A program made the translations under genes and the position numbers. Below are positions 17,534-26,272 of a stretch of 64,000 nucleotides of DNA, piece by piece (the stretch's first letter is position 1; each line of letters starts with the position of its first letter). The stretch is taken from positions 124,001 through 188,000 of the forward strand of contig DLHJ01000002.1 in assembly GCA_002483145.1 (NCBI GenBank), written 5' to 3'. Below the pieces are notes generated by a model. That model did not search any database. It had not been told where the DNA came from and saw only the letters and a program-made list of their open reading frames with translations. The DNA is from Cellvibrio sp. UBA7671. GTDB lineage: Bacteria > Pseudomonadota > Gammaproteobacteria > Pseudomonadales > Cellvibrionaceae.

Positions 17534-17929
17534 CTAGTCCCTACACCAACCTTCACCCAGGCGTACTCGCAGGCAATCCGCTTTTTCAGCAAGCCATTTC
17601 ATTCCGGTATCAGTTCCGTTGCTGGATTGAATTGTTTCAGTGGTTCCATTGCGCTCAAAGGATATTTCGTTGCCTTTATTCATACCTTGAAATTGCTTGG
17701 GACCGTCAAGATCTTGAATGGTGATCTTATAGTTTCCATTGTTACCGGAAATTTCAAGAAATGTTCCCTCGGGGCCATTCCACTTACCAACCCATGCATC
17801 GGTTGCAACTGGTGTGGCTGCTGTGCTTGAAGCAATGTTGGAAGTGGAGGGGGCTGCTTTATCGTTACATGCGGTTAACAGCAGTAATATCGATGGCAAC
17901 ATGAATGCCTGGATGCTTGATTTTTTCAT
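17534..17929 (-). CDS. Small lipoprotein of unknown function
   Basis: A 131-residue protein with a lipoprotein signal (SILLLLTAC, Cys at 21), a Ser/Thr/Ala-rich spacer and a compact C-terminal part (WVGKWNGPEGTFLEI...KITIQDLDG) that reads like a small lipocalin-like or META-type beta-barrel. No family can be named. Two cysteines near the C-terminus (CLRVRLGEGWC) may form a disulfide. It sits alone between the esterase and a CBM-like gene, same strand. Confidence 0.7.
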   Translation of the reverse strand: MKKSSIQAFMLPSILLLLTACNDKAAPSTSNIASSTAATPVATDAWVGKWNGPEGTFLEISGNNGNYKITIQDLDGPKQFQGMNKGNEISFERNGTTETIQSSNGTDTGMKWLAEKADCLRVRLGEGWCRD

Positions 17930-17977
17930 AAATATATCCGCGTAGAAAAAATAAAAAATATTTTTTGTAAAGTGCGT

Positions 17978-19144
17978 TTATTCAATCGCCATAAAATACA
18001 TATCATCCCAATAGGTACTGAACTCACCCTTGCCATCAATCGTTTGGATTGCATCGACTGAGACGCTACGCGAATTAGGTGCTGCTTCTAACAGCGGGAC
18101 AGACAGTGGCTGCCAACCAGCGATTTTCTGTGGATCAACGTGACGCCCATCGGTGCTATGGCGACCCTGGCAGTTTTCCTCTTCATACCAGCTCACTCTC
18201 ATTCGTCCACCGCCGGTTTGATTTGAATGTTCATCCGCTTTAAAACTCACGCCCATTTTAAATTGACGTTTGTAGCCGATGTTAACGCACTGTTCAAATA
18301 CACCCGTGCCCATGGAGCCGTCATCGGACGTTAACGTGATGCGAATGGCTCCCTCAGAGTTGTAACCTTCATCGGTGCTCCATTCGCTGTGATAATGTTT
18401 CCAGTGTTCAAGCCCGGTATCAAAGCTGCCATTGCGCAATAAATTCGTATTAGTTGGCACACTCGGTGCTCCATCAAATTGGTTACTGGGGTGTTCCGGT
18501 TCTTCCAATTGGGTGATTTGTAAATTGAGATTGTCCCAATAGCCTCTGGCAAGTGTATCGTCGCCAAAGACCCCTAATTTTTCAAGCAACCAATAATAAG
18601 CCGATTCCAAAACGCCAAAATCTTTACGCGATAGTTGTTGGTCTTGCGTAATTTCCACTTCAACTGCCTGTGCATTCAATGCGGGGCTCAAGTCGTCAAT
18701 CAGCAGCGCTTGCCAGCCATTTTTAATTTCAGGTTCAAGATAGGTACCGAATTGCGCGCTGCCAGAGCAGTCAGATTGGTAATGCCAAATTAGATTGGCT
18801 CTGTGGCCATAGTTGCTTGCGGGCAACTCATCCGGGTAAAGAAAATTGCCGCTGAATTGCAGCTTTCGTGCATCGCCAATAGGAATGCATTGGCGCGCGT
18901 TGCGCGAATGAATATAGCCATCCTTCGGCGCCTCTTGTGCGCGCATTAACAAGGAGGCTGGGGCATTGGCAAAAACGTCCGGGTCTGGTGAGGGCGGAAC
19001 TGATACCTCTATCTCCGGCTCCAGTCGCCAGCCCTGAGTACCTTGCGCAAAGCTGCCATTGACAATGATATTTTCATGCGGCGATTGCGCGTTGCTTGTA
19101 GCGCAGGCGATGAATACCAAACTGGTTAAGGTTTTCTTGAGCAT
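17978..19144 (-). CDS. Exported protein with two carbohydrate-binding-like beta-sandwich domains
   Basis: A 388-residue secreted protein. After a signal peptide (SLVFIACATSNAQ) there are two related domains: one starts at IIVNGSFAQGTQGWRLE, the second at NLLRNGSFDTGLEHWK, each ending with an ...WDNL or YWDDM strand. Their shape (NGSFxxGxxxW start, Cys pair, Trp-Gln-Ala/Pro-Leu) is like CBM4/9-type or laminin-G-like sandwiches. No catalytic domain is seen. The ATG at 19144 has AGGA upstream; a frame start at 19207 would overlap the methyltransferase gene. It may bind surface or plant polysaccharides (inference). Confidence 0.7.
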   Translation of the reverse strand: MLKKTLTSLVFIACATSNAQSPHENIIVNGSFAQGTQGWRLEPEIEVSVPPSPDPDVFANAPASLLMRAQEAPKDGYIHSRNARQCIPIGDARKLQFSGNFLYPDELPASNYGHRANLIWHYQSDCSGSAQFGTYLEPEIKNGWQALLIDDLSPALNAQAVEVEITQDQQLSRKDFGVLESAYYWLLEKLGVFGDDTLARGYWDNLNLQITQLEEPEHPSNQFDGAPSVPTNTNLLRNGSFDTGLEHWKHYHSEWSTDEGYNSEGAIRITLTSDDGSMGTGVFEQCVNIGYKRQFKMGVSFKADEHSNQTGGGRMRVSWYEEENCQGRHSTDGRHVDPQKIAGWQPLSVPLLEAAPNSRSVSVDAIQTIDGKGEFSTYWDDMYFMAIE

Positions 19145-19178
19145 GAGTCGTCCTAGTACAGAAAAAGCTTGAATTGGC

Positions 19179-19820
19179 TTAAAGTCTGTTATCCAGTAAC
19201 CAAACATTTTCGAAAGCAGGGCACTGGCCCTTTAATTTTCCTGAGACCTCGACGCTTTCTAATAGCTTGAGTGCGTAGTCGAAACTGTAATGCGCTTTTA
19301 CCTCATCATCACTGATAGAGAAAGGTGGGCCTGCGAGTTGGCTTTGGTCGTATACAAAACAAATCATCAGCTGTTTGGCGTTATGAGTGATTGTTTTTAA
19401 GTGGGATGTGTAATGCGTGCGCATATCAAAGGGCAGGGCAACCAACGCTGCGCGATCATAAATGGCGTCGACCTGGCCGAGTAAGCTTGCAGTGACAGTA
19501 AAAATATCACCTACAAAAATATCGATATTGGGCGCTCGATAATGTTGCAGGTTTTCTAGCTGCGTAATCTCGGGTGCTACTCCCAACTCATCAAAAAGCT
19601 GTTCGATGGCGATAGGGCTTAACTCTGCTCCCACTACCTGAAAGCCTTGCGCGAGCAGCCAATGAATATCCAAAGTCTTTCCACATAAAGGCAAAAATAT
19701 CCGGCTACCAGTTGCCAAATCCAGTGCGGGAAAGTGTTTAACTAATAGCGGGTGTGCATCATTGTTGTGAAAACCAATATCGCTTTCTTGCCATTTCTTA
19801 TGCCAGAAGTCGTGTTGCAT
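19179..19820 (-). CDS. tpm: Thiopurine S-methyltransferase
   Basis: A 213-residue SAM-dependent methyltransferase of the bacterial TPMT family, known to methylate thiopurines and, in bacteria, selenium or tellurium compounds. The start MQHDFWHKKWQESDIGFH is diagnostic; the SAM site follows (RIFLPLCGKTLDIHWL), then VVGAELSPIAI, IFVGDIF and DAIYDRAALVALP, all as in the family. ATG at 19820 with AGAG upstream. The CBM-like gene follows ~35 bp downstream. Confidence 0.92.
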   Translation of the reverse strand: MQHDFWHKKWQESDIGFHNNDAHPLLVKHFPALDLATGSRIFLPLCGKTLDIHWLLAQGFQVVGAELSPIAIEQLFDELGVAPEITQLENLQHYRAPNIDIFVGDIFTVTASLLGQVDAIYDRAALVALPFDMRTHYTSHLKTITHNAKQLMICFVYDQSQLAGPPFSISDDEVKAHYSFDYALKLLESVEVSGKLKGQCPAFENVWLLDNRL

Positions 19821-19847
19821 AAATTGCTCTTTTATATAGGCGATTTT

Positions 19848-20246
19848 TTAATATTTCTTTATTTCATTTTCCATATTTTTAAGGGAAATTTCCCACTGTT
19901 TTATGGCTCTCTCATGATTGAGCTTGGCAAGGTTTTCGATGGTCGCGCAGTCTTTTTTGCTAATAGCGGTCATCATTGTCATCATGTCCGCTTGCAGGTC
20001 ACGTTGCTCGTTCATTACTTCGTCGTTTAAGACTGCGGCCATTTTTACTCTCATAAGTTGTTCATCGGACATGCCTGCTTTCTTTTGCAGCTCAAGTCCC
20101 AAGGCATCGAATTTCTTTTCATAATCCGCATCGATCTGTTCGGTTTTTGCTTTTGCCTGCTGGGCTGTCACTAGTGGGTCGCAGTCTTGGGCGAGGGCAG
20201 GTGTACTGACGAGGGTTAACAGCAAGAATAACGATAGCGGTTTCAT
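19848..20246 (-). CDS. Small exported helical protein
   Basis: A 132-residue periplasmic protein of unknown function. A clear signal peptide (LSLFLLLTLVSTPALA) is followed by a mostly helical chain rich in Lys, Glu and Met, with two cysteines (QDCDPLV and KKDCATIE) that could form a disulfide. Start at 20246 with AGGGAAG upstream; a longer frame to 20270 would spoil the signal peptide. It starts about 200 bp from the PL7 gene and ends 28 bp before the tpm start. Confidence 0.7.
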   Translation of the reverse strand: MKPLSLFLLLTLVSTPALAQDCDPLVTAQQAKAKTEQIDADYEKKFDALGLELQKKAGMSDEQLMRVKMAAVLNDEVMNEQRDLQADMMTMMTAISKKDCATIENLAKLNHERAIKQWEISLKNMENEIKKY

Positions 20247-20423
20247 AGACTTCCCTAGAGTGTTTAACAAGTGGGGTAATTGATGGTGTTAGTAAAGCAT
20301 GAGCAAGAAGTTAACGGCAGCCAGAATAGCAAAGGTTAGGGGGTTTGCACATAAAGTGGTGTGCGGATTAGGGAGCGTAGAGAGGATAATTTTAGGGGCG
20401 GGGTGCTTCTCTATTTTAATGTG

Positions 20424-20458
20424 AAAGCGCTGAGATAAATATTGAACCTCAGCGCTTT
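20424..20458 (-). terminator. Hairpin downstream of the discoidin-PL7 gene
   Basis: AAAGCGCTGAG (20424-20434) and CTCAGCGCTTT (20448-20458) form an 11-bp perfect stem 10 bp after the stop. T-rich sequence follows loosely on the minus strand. Confidence 0.65.
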
Positions 20459-20467
20459 ATCAATTAC

Positions 20468-21643
20468 TTACTGGATGCGTACGTAAGTTAGGTTGGTAAA
20501 TTCTACAATGCTGGTGGTGATGTTATTTTTTCGATAGAAATCGCCAAACATACTGCTGTTTTCTACCTGATCCATAGTGTCTGGATCTTGAGCTTGCAGG
20601 TAATTACCAAATTTGAAGAATGCGCCCGGGTCGTTCTTAACACGCAGGTAGGCACTGGTACCGAGCGCACTTACGGTTACATCGCCATAATTATTCACGA
20701 TGCCCAGTAAAAAGCTGCCGCCGCTTTTGATTGAACCAAGGCTAAACTTTTGCTCTTTACCGCTTTCGTTTTTCATTCGCACATAAACATCAAAAATGCC
20801 ATCAGTCGATACGCTGTTAGAAAAGCCTGATTCAGATGTATCCGACACATATACCTTTACCAAAGTGCCCGTATCGGCAGCATGAAATTGCGAAATGATG
20901 GTTTTGGAGCCTTTGGATAAATTCACACTCACCCTTGCAGAAAGGCGCTCATAGGTTTTATTAAATGCGGTTCGCAGTGATTTTTTAATCGTTAGCTCAT
21001 TGCGCCAGCCGTGGCCATTGGGTGTGACATGTTTAGACGCAAGTGCATCAAATCGCAGAAGGCCAGTGCTGACATAGGGCGAAAGACCCTCTACATCAAA
21101 ATACTTTTGCAGTTCTTGTTGAGATGTGCAGCCACTACAGACCGGCTCGGTTGGCGCCGTTGCGAACAACTGAACTTCAGTGATGCTATTCCAATTATTG
21201 TTGGTGTTGCCATGCCCGATAATTCTTACGTAACGCCCTTGAGTCGCCTTTAAGTCGAAGCGTTGAAAGCCTAACGTGGACGAGGAGCTGTAACCGCTAA
21301 AGGCCGTTTTCCAATTTGTTTGATCGGTAGACGTTTTAATTTCAATATTGGTTTTGCGAATATCGCCTTGGTGAAATGCAATATTCATATGCGCCAAGGT
21401 TTTGATCGAGCCAATATCATAGTTAATCCACTGACCATCACCCTGGGCAGACCAGCGCGAGTTTGGATCCAGACTGTTGTCTAAAGTGAACGCCGGGAGA
21501 TGCCCATCATTACTGCTGGCCGACGCCTTGATCGTCACATTGCTAATTTGTGTTGGTGTTTGCGCCCAGGCCTGCGTGCATAAAGCAGGGACGGCGATGA
21601 ACAGCAGTGTTGTGCCGAGTTGACTCAATAGGTTATTGCGCAT
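20468..21643 (-). CDS. Secreted discoidin-domain protein with PL7-like (alginate lyase 2) catalytic domain
   Basis: A 391-residue exported protein. After a signal peptide ending near AWAQ, residues ~35-160 form an F5/8 type C (CBM32-like) domain (SNDGHLPAFTLDNSLDPNSRWSAQ start, RYVRIIGHGN near the end). The C-terminal ~220 residues match the PL7 fold: a motif like R-x-E-L (WRNELTIK), QFH in ISQFHAAD, and FFKFGNYLQ close to the YFKAGxYxQ signature. So it likely cleaves a uronic-acid polymer such as alginate or glucuronan. The Phe-Lys-Phe variant differs from the usual Ala. A 9-bp inverted repeat lies upstream at 21731-21764. Confidence 0.8.
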   Translation of the reverse strand: MRNNLLSQLGTTLLFIAVPALCTQAWAQTPTQISNVTIKASASSNDGHLPAFTLDNSLDPNSRWSAQGDGQWINYDIGSIKTLAHMNIAFHQGDIRKTNIEIKTSTDQTNWKTAFSGYSSSSTLGFQRFDLKATQGRYVRIIGHGNTNNNWNSITEVQLFATAPTEPVCSGCTSQQELQKYFDVEGLSPYVSTGLLRFDALASKHVTPNGHGWRNELTIKKSLRTAFNKTYERLSARVSVNLSKGSKTIISQFHAADTGTLVKVYVSDTSESGFSNSVSTDGIFDVYVRMKNESGKEQKFSLGSIKSGGSFLLGIVNNYGDVTVSALGTSAYLRVKNDPGAFFKFGNYLQAQDPDTMDQVENSSMFGDFYRKNNITTSIVEFTNLTYVRIQ

Positions 21644-22433
21644 ATGTAAAATACCTCGAGAAATTATTTTTATAGTCGAATGAATAGTTGCTGCAGTAGG
21701 TTTCGCTAATGTCCTTCCCTCTGACCGGTGCGATTACAAGACTTATAGAGATTATTTGTAATCGTTCGCCGTCATGGCAAAAAAGCGTGAAGCAGCAATG
21801 ACAAATACTAATAAGTGTATTTTTTTATGCTAGTCATCCGCGTCAGAATGCACAGATGGTTAGTTGGGCGCCAACTTGGAGTGCGGAAGTGTGAACTGGG
21901 TTGATTTTGTGGTGCACAGCCGCCGGATTGATCAGGCCGGAGCGGCGCAAGGTTTTAAGCTCCAGATGGTTTGCCCTGGCACAGGTGTTACGTTAAACAG
22001 CGCCTCGTTCACAAGCAAAGTCTGTTCTTAATCTCTCTTTGAAAACGGGTTGATAAATCAGGCCGACCCTTCCCTTAGGTAACAACAACTCCCTTCTTGC
22101 GGGGTAGAGGTATTTACCCCTACAGATTGAAAATGCTTGTACCTTTAATTGAGGTTTTGGTTATGTGTTTCTATGAGGTATAGGCTGTTTGGAAAAATGC
22201 ACATGGCTAGGTTGCGCCCCTACACAACTTATCCTTCTGACCGCCCCTGCTGTTGGTTATTTTACATTGCGGAGGGGCGCCGGCCGGTGCAGCAAAACCC
22301 CACCAGGTGCGCCGGACTAATATTGTTTACATTGCAATTGCGTGCTTACTTTACTACTGTTCTTGAGGCCCTCGTGTATACGCTGATTTTTTTCTCCTCA
22401 AATGACCAGCATAATCACTTTCTCATTTATTGA
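21644..22433. other. 790-bp region without a supported gene
   Basis: This stretch lies upstream of the PL7-type gene and downstream of the TonB-C gene. It has a 9-bp inverted repeat (21731-21739 / 21756-21764), a candidate operator. A 94-codon frame at 22149-22433 has no ribosome site and an unlikely composition. The rest may be remnants of a lost gene; I see nothing else in it. Confidence 0.4.
21731..21764. promoter_or_regulatory. 9-bp inverted repeat upstream of the PL7-type gene
   Basis: CGATTACAA (21731-21739) and TTGTAATCG (21756-21764) are separated by 16 bp, about 90 bp upstream of the gene start on the minus strand. It could be a regulator operator or a promoter-region hairpin; no regulator is known. 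Confidence 0.4.
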
Positions 22434-23447
22434 TTAAGGGTTTATGTAAAACGTGAATCGATTTCGTAAATTGTGCATTTCGACGGGTAAACCATCGGGA
22501 CCAATATAGGGTTTGTAGAGAAATTGTTTTGCAGCCTTGATACTCTCTTTGCCAAAGTAACCTTCTGGATATTCCTCAATGATGGTTATATCTTTGGTTT
22601 TTCCATTCACGTCAACCGTATATTCAGCAACGGTGTATCCATTGATTCCACGAGCAAGGGCTGTTCTCGGATAGAGTGGTGGCACCTTTTTTATCGGCAG
22701 CCATTCATCTGCGACATTCTTTTTCCAGGCTACCAGTTGGCTCCATTTTATGGTTTTATTTTCGCTGGAGTATTGAGCGGCAATTTTTTCCAAGACGTCC
22801 TGACGTTTATGGAGCGTTGCATTTTTTATATAAGTTGCAAAATAAAGATAGCGTTGAGTGTCATTGTATTTTTTTGATTCTTCATCCGCCAAAGCGAATA
22901 GCTTCTCCGCTAAATCAAATCGTAGATTTTGTGAGTAAAGCTCAGCGATCAACAGTATTTGGTTCAGTGATAGGCTCGGAAGGTGTTTCGGAGCTAAGGC
23001 GTTATAAACTTCGTCCATTTTTTTTGCTTTGACGCTAGCTGCTAATAGTTGGTTGATTGAAAATCTGTAGGAGCCATAGTCGTAGGGCGAGCGATTTTCC
23101 AGCGAGAGCATGTAGTAGTTGATTGCTTCAGATGGATTATTATCCTCAGCATATAGCCAGCCGACGTGACTATAAAATTGTGCTAAATCTACGTGGCTAT
23201 ATTTACTAAAGTCAGGTCCTGTTTGTATTTGTTTTGCCGTTTCGATAGCTTTTTTTACATCGGAATTTTTATTGTCATATGCAGCTATTTTTACAATTTT
23301 CTTGAGGCCAGCGTTGCCGAGCTTTGTGGCTTGCGAAAAATGTATCTCCTGTTCGTTGAGTTCTTTTTTATCTTCGGCTGCATTGGCAAATTGTATCGTT
23401 AGGGTGGCAATTAACATTATATAAAAGGTGGAAATTCCAATTTTCAT
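22434..23447 (-). CDS. Exported helical-repeat protein with C-terminal TonB domain
   Basis: A 337-residue protein. It has a cleavable-looking signal peptide (FYIMLIATLTIQFANAA), then about 200 residues of helical repeats resembling TPRs (HVGWLYAEDNNPSEAINYYMLSLEN), and a C-terminal TonB-type domain near 255-337: PPLYPRTALARGINGYTVAEYTVDVNGKTKDI. Classical TonB keeps an N-terminal membrane anchor and a Pro-rich rod; neither is obvious here, so it may be an accessory periplasmic protein instead of an energy transducer. The start at 23447 lacks a strong ribosome site. Confidence 0.75.
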   Translation of the reverse strand: MKIGISTFYIMLIATLTIQFANAAEDKKELNEQEIHFSQATKLGNAGLKKIVKIAAYDNKNSDVKKAIETAKQIQTGPDFSKYSHVDLAQFYSHVGWLYAEDNNPSEAINYYMLSLENRSPYDYGSYRFSINQLLAASVKAKKMDEVYNALAPKHLPSLSLNQILLIAELYSQNLRFDLAEKLFALADEESKKYNDTQRYLYFATYIKNATLHKRQDVLEKIAAQYSSENKTIKWSQLVAWKKNVADEWLPIKKVPPLYPRTALARGINGYTVAEYTVDVNGKTKDITIIEEYPEGYFGKESIKAAKQFLYKPYIGPDGLPVEMHNLRNRFTFYINP

Positions 23448-23513
23448 ATTTGTCTGGTTCCGATGTTGTTGGCGTAGTGTTAAGGGTTGTAAGTGGGGTA
23501 CGAGTGCGTTTTA

Positions 23514-24146
23514 TTAAGGGTAAACTTCCGTTACCAAGAAATAAATGAAGGTGTGGCGTGCGCTGCCGAAATTGCTCATCGCACTTTCGTAAGTGGGTAG
23601 GCTTAGCGTAAATGTTTTCCCGTCATCGATAAAATAGGATTGTTTATGCTGCATATAATGACCGCGTAACTTAAACGGTGTCCCTTTTCCGTCAAATGGA
23701 ATATCAAAAAATTCCAGCTGTTTTGCGACTGCTTCATTGGCAGGGATCAGTAACATGCTTTGCAGATTTTGGTGCATAAATGACACCGGGCAGTCTTTGC
23801 CGGGTATTACATATTCCTGTTGGTAGGTTTTGAATGCCGCAGCAGTGAGTGTATGCACTTTTTTAACAGCGGCATATTTTCTGAGTACACTGGCATCGCG
23901 TATGCCAAAGCTGAGTTCGTCAATTGTTTGCAATTCACCCAGCGTGAACTGGTGCGAATTAAATTCACCCTCGGCATCCAATGTTACCGTAAATGTATTG
24001 GCTTCTGGTTGATAAAGGCGCTCTTTGATTTCAATATCATCCATGAAGCATACGGCGTTATCACCAAAACAAAAATTGTCGCAGCCGGAGATGCCAAGCA
24101 ATGTGGCCAAGGTTGCTGCAGAGATAAATCCTTTCGTTATTTTCAT
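23514..24146 (-). CDS. Lipoprotein of unknown function
   Basis: A 210-residue probable lipoprotein: lipobox-like LLGISGC places the lipidated Cys at ~22, followed by a short Cys-rich stretch (DNFCFGDNAVCF). The rest is a mixed alpha/beta chain with no family I recognise. Start at 24146 with AGAG upstream; a frame start at 24191 adds a non-signal leader. It is followed (minus strand) by the TonB-C protein gene at 66 bp. Confidence 0.6.
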   Translation of the reverse strand: MKITKGFISAATLATLLGISGCDNFCFGDNAVCFMDDIEIKERLYQPEANTFTVTLDAEGEFNSHQFTLGELQTIDELSFGIRDASVLRKYAAVKKVHTLTAAAFKTYQQEYVIPGKDCPVSFMHQNLQSMLLIPANEAVAKQLEFFDIPFDGKGTPFKLRGHYMQHKQSYFIDDGKTFTLSLPTYESAMSNFGSARHTFIYFLVTEVYP

Positions 24147-24251
24147 AGTGGTTCTCTGTTGGTTTTTCGCTTGAATTAAATGGTGTGCCATCGATGAGGA
24201 CGAGTGTTGCGTTTCGTTCCTCAGCCTACGCAGCCCGAGTCTATCTATCTG

Positions 24252-25088
24252 TTACTCAGCCTTTTGAGTCATTTCTTTGATGGGCACAGCTTTAGTGTTT
24301 TTATTATCAATTGCTAGCTGCATGACCTTTTTGGCGAGCAAGTAAAAATCATTGCTTTTTTGTTTTTCAAAAGTTGGTGTGCCTATGGCATTTAACTGTT
24401 GTTGAGCCATTTCGAACTGACCGGTGCGGCGATACATGTCGGCAATGATTATGCTCATAGGCCAATACTCTTCATCTTTATCGGTTAGCTTGGCTTTTTG
24501 AGTGCTAGCTTTTTCAATCACTAATGTGGCGTACTGATTATATTTCTTGTGGTCGCCGCAGCCATCTGCTTCCCAAGTCGCTTGCAAGTAATACCACCAG
24601 AGATTATCCAGATTTTCTTGTAAGGCTTCTGATTGTTTGGCAAATAAGAAGAAGGAAGCGTGTTTTTGTTTATAGAGCTGTTGGTATTCTGCAGATTCAA
24701 TATAGGCCTTGCGCGCAGCTAATGCTGTTCCTTTAATGTCTGCTTCATCAACAATAAACCCGTTAGGGCATACCGGGATGGCAACGGGAAAGCGCATATA
24801 AGAAATGGGTTGCCAATCCAAATGCAATCCCATGGTGGAGTGGGTACCTAACTCCAGGGCTTTGAATTTTTTGCCATTGCTAGGGCAGGTGTAGTCAGCT
24901 TCATAGACGTGGTATCCACTGGGGCCAACGCAATTTAATATTTTGGGATTGTATTGCTTGATGGCGGAGTCGTCGTGGTCGTGTTGGTGATCAGATTGTG
25001 TACTTGTGTTGGTGCAGGCGGTTAGCAAATAGGCCAATAAAATTGTACCCGACAAGGTTGCAAATGACGTTACACGCTTGAGTCTCAT
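24252..25088 (-). CDS. Lipoprotein with cysteine pairs, DUF2225-like layout
   Basis: A 278-residue lipoprotein (lipobox YLLTAC, Cys ~25) with a His/Asp-rich mature N-terminus (HQHDHDD). A Cys-containing part (DYTCPSNGKKFKAL ... FPVAIPVCPNGF) followed by helical, TPR-like sequence resembles the DUF2225 plan, but I could not match all its cysteines, so this is only a resemblance. ATG at 25088 has AAGGA. A possible role in envelope sensing is speculation. Confidence 0.6.
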   Translation of the reverse strand: MRLKRVTSFATLSGTILLAYLLTACTNTSTQSDHQHDHDDSAIKQYNPKILNCVGPSGYHVYEADYTCPSNGKKFKALELGTHSTMGLHLDWQPISYMRFPVAIPVCPNGFIVDEADIKGTALAARKAYIESAEYQQLYKQKHASFFLFAKQSEALQENLDNLWWYYLQATWEADGCGDHKKYNQYATLVIEKASTQKAKLTDKDEEYWPMSIIIADMYRRTGQFEMAQQQLNAIGTPTFEKQKSNDFYLLAKKVMQLAIDNKNTKAVPIKEMTQKAE

Positions 25089-25333
25089 TGTTTTTCCTTA
25101 TTTACAGGTGCCGCTATTTATTAGTGTAGGTAGGGCCTGGCTGCGTAGGCAGTCATGCCCAATATGTTCATGTTTTCTATTAAGCCAAAAATTAAAAATG
25201 TGATTCTGTGTTTTTAATTGGCATTGTTCTGGCTTTTTTGATTATCGAAATAACCTGTTGGGCATTGCTGTCTGTGTGCTACATAAGCCCAACCACGGGC
25301 TACGAAATTTTCGTTAGTTGCAGTAGGTGCACA

Positions 25334-25795
25334 TTATGATTGGGACGAAATTGACCAATCTTCCAGTAGGAAATCTTTCATTCTGCGACTCCTTTGGGCA
25401 GTAAGTGTGATGCGTGCGAGTGCTAGTGTTCCCTCGTCTCCCAAGCGTCCCTTTGTAAACACTAACCATCTGGGGTCCAGAAGTCTTCGGCTCCTTCTTG
25501 CAATATATATTTCAATGTTAGGGTCATCGGATGCATCTAGGTGAATATATTTTTCATAGTCGACTCGCCATAATCCAGCCCAAAATATTGCTGCCTGTTT
25601 CTGGTTGAGTTCAATACGAACTAGTTCCAACGTTTTATTTTGAGTCTCGTCCTCGAAACGTATCTCACGTTCGACAATTATGTGTTTTATTCTTTCGTTA
25701 TCAACTACCTTTCCTTGATCTTCTACGTAAAGAATCTGATTTCCAGGCCGTGGCCCAATGCCGTCAATGCCAATTAACGTTTTTTTTATAGCCAT
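25334..25795 (-). CDS. Hypothetical 153-residue protein
   Basis: An uncharacterised soluble protein (MAIKKTLIGIDGIGPRPGN start), rich in charged residues, with predicted beta-strand stretches (HIIVEREIRF, NIEIYIARRSRR) and a basic C-terminal part. No motif is recognised. The ATG at 25795 has only a weak site (GAGC). It lies in a gene-poor pocket on the minus strand. Confidence 0.55.
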   Translation of the reverse strand: MAIKKTLIGIDGIGPRPGNQILYVEDQGKVVDNERIKHIIVEREIRFEDETQNKTLELVRIELNQKQAAIFWAGLWRVDYEKYIHLDASDDPNIEIYIARRSRRLLDPRWLVFTKGRLGDEGTLALARITLTAQRSRRMKDFLLEDWSISSQS

Positions 25796-25907
25796 AATAA
25801 GCTCGGCAAATTGATATGGTGTATTCAGGCGTGGGGACGGACATATATGTTAATGCGCCAGTAACCACTAAAATCAAAGCGCATGTGTCATTGGTAGGTT
25901 TAGAGTA

Positions 25908-26135
25908 TCAATTAAGCACAAATAATTTCAAATAAACCGCGCCGAGTGTCACAAATGTCATTACCGTAACGGCATGTCCCATCGCTTTTGCGTCACCTTT
26001 TTTCATGCCAATCTTTACCAGCTCTTTTGCAATAAAACGATAACCAAAAAGCATCGATAGAATAGCCAAAAAGAGCAGGGCGATTATCGCCGAAAGAAGT
26101 CCATTGCTCAGTTGTGAAATGAATTCGTTATTCAT
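25908..26135 (-). CDS. Small two-helix membrane protein
   Basis: A 75-residue protein with two hydrophobic helices (LSAIIALLFLAILSMLFGYRF and the C-terminal VTVMTFVTLGAVYLKLFVL) joined by a basic, Gly-containing loop (KELVKIGMKKGDAKAMGH). It has a good ribosome site (AAGGTG). Function unknown; size and layout allow a small inner-membrane regulator or a holin- or toxin-like peptide, but there is no evidence for either. Confidence 0.6.
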   Translation of the reverse strand: MNNEFISQLSNGLLSAIIALLFLAILSMLFGYRFIAKELVKIGMKKGDAKAMGHAVTVMTFVTLGAVYLKLFVLN

Positions 26136-26272
26136 GATTCACCTTTTCGCAGGTTTCGGCGGGCGTGTAGCCTGAGGTGCGAGCTGCAATATGACCATAC
26201 CCCCGCAGTCTTTAAAATTAAAATGCATGTGCCTTTTTGAATAGTTATTCGCATTCACCATAGGCTATGCAT

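Noticed and set aside
22149-22433. 94-codon open frame in the gene-poor region
   Set aside because: No ribosome site and unlikely composition.
25258-25293. GTTGGGC...GCCCAAC as an attC site
   Set aside because: The core motifs are in the wrong order for attC; it is a simple inverted repeat with a long loop.
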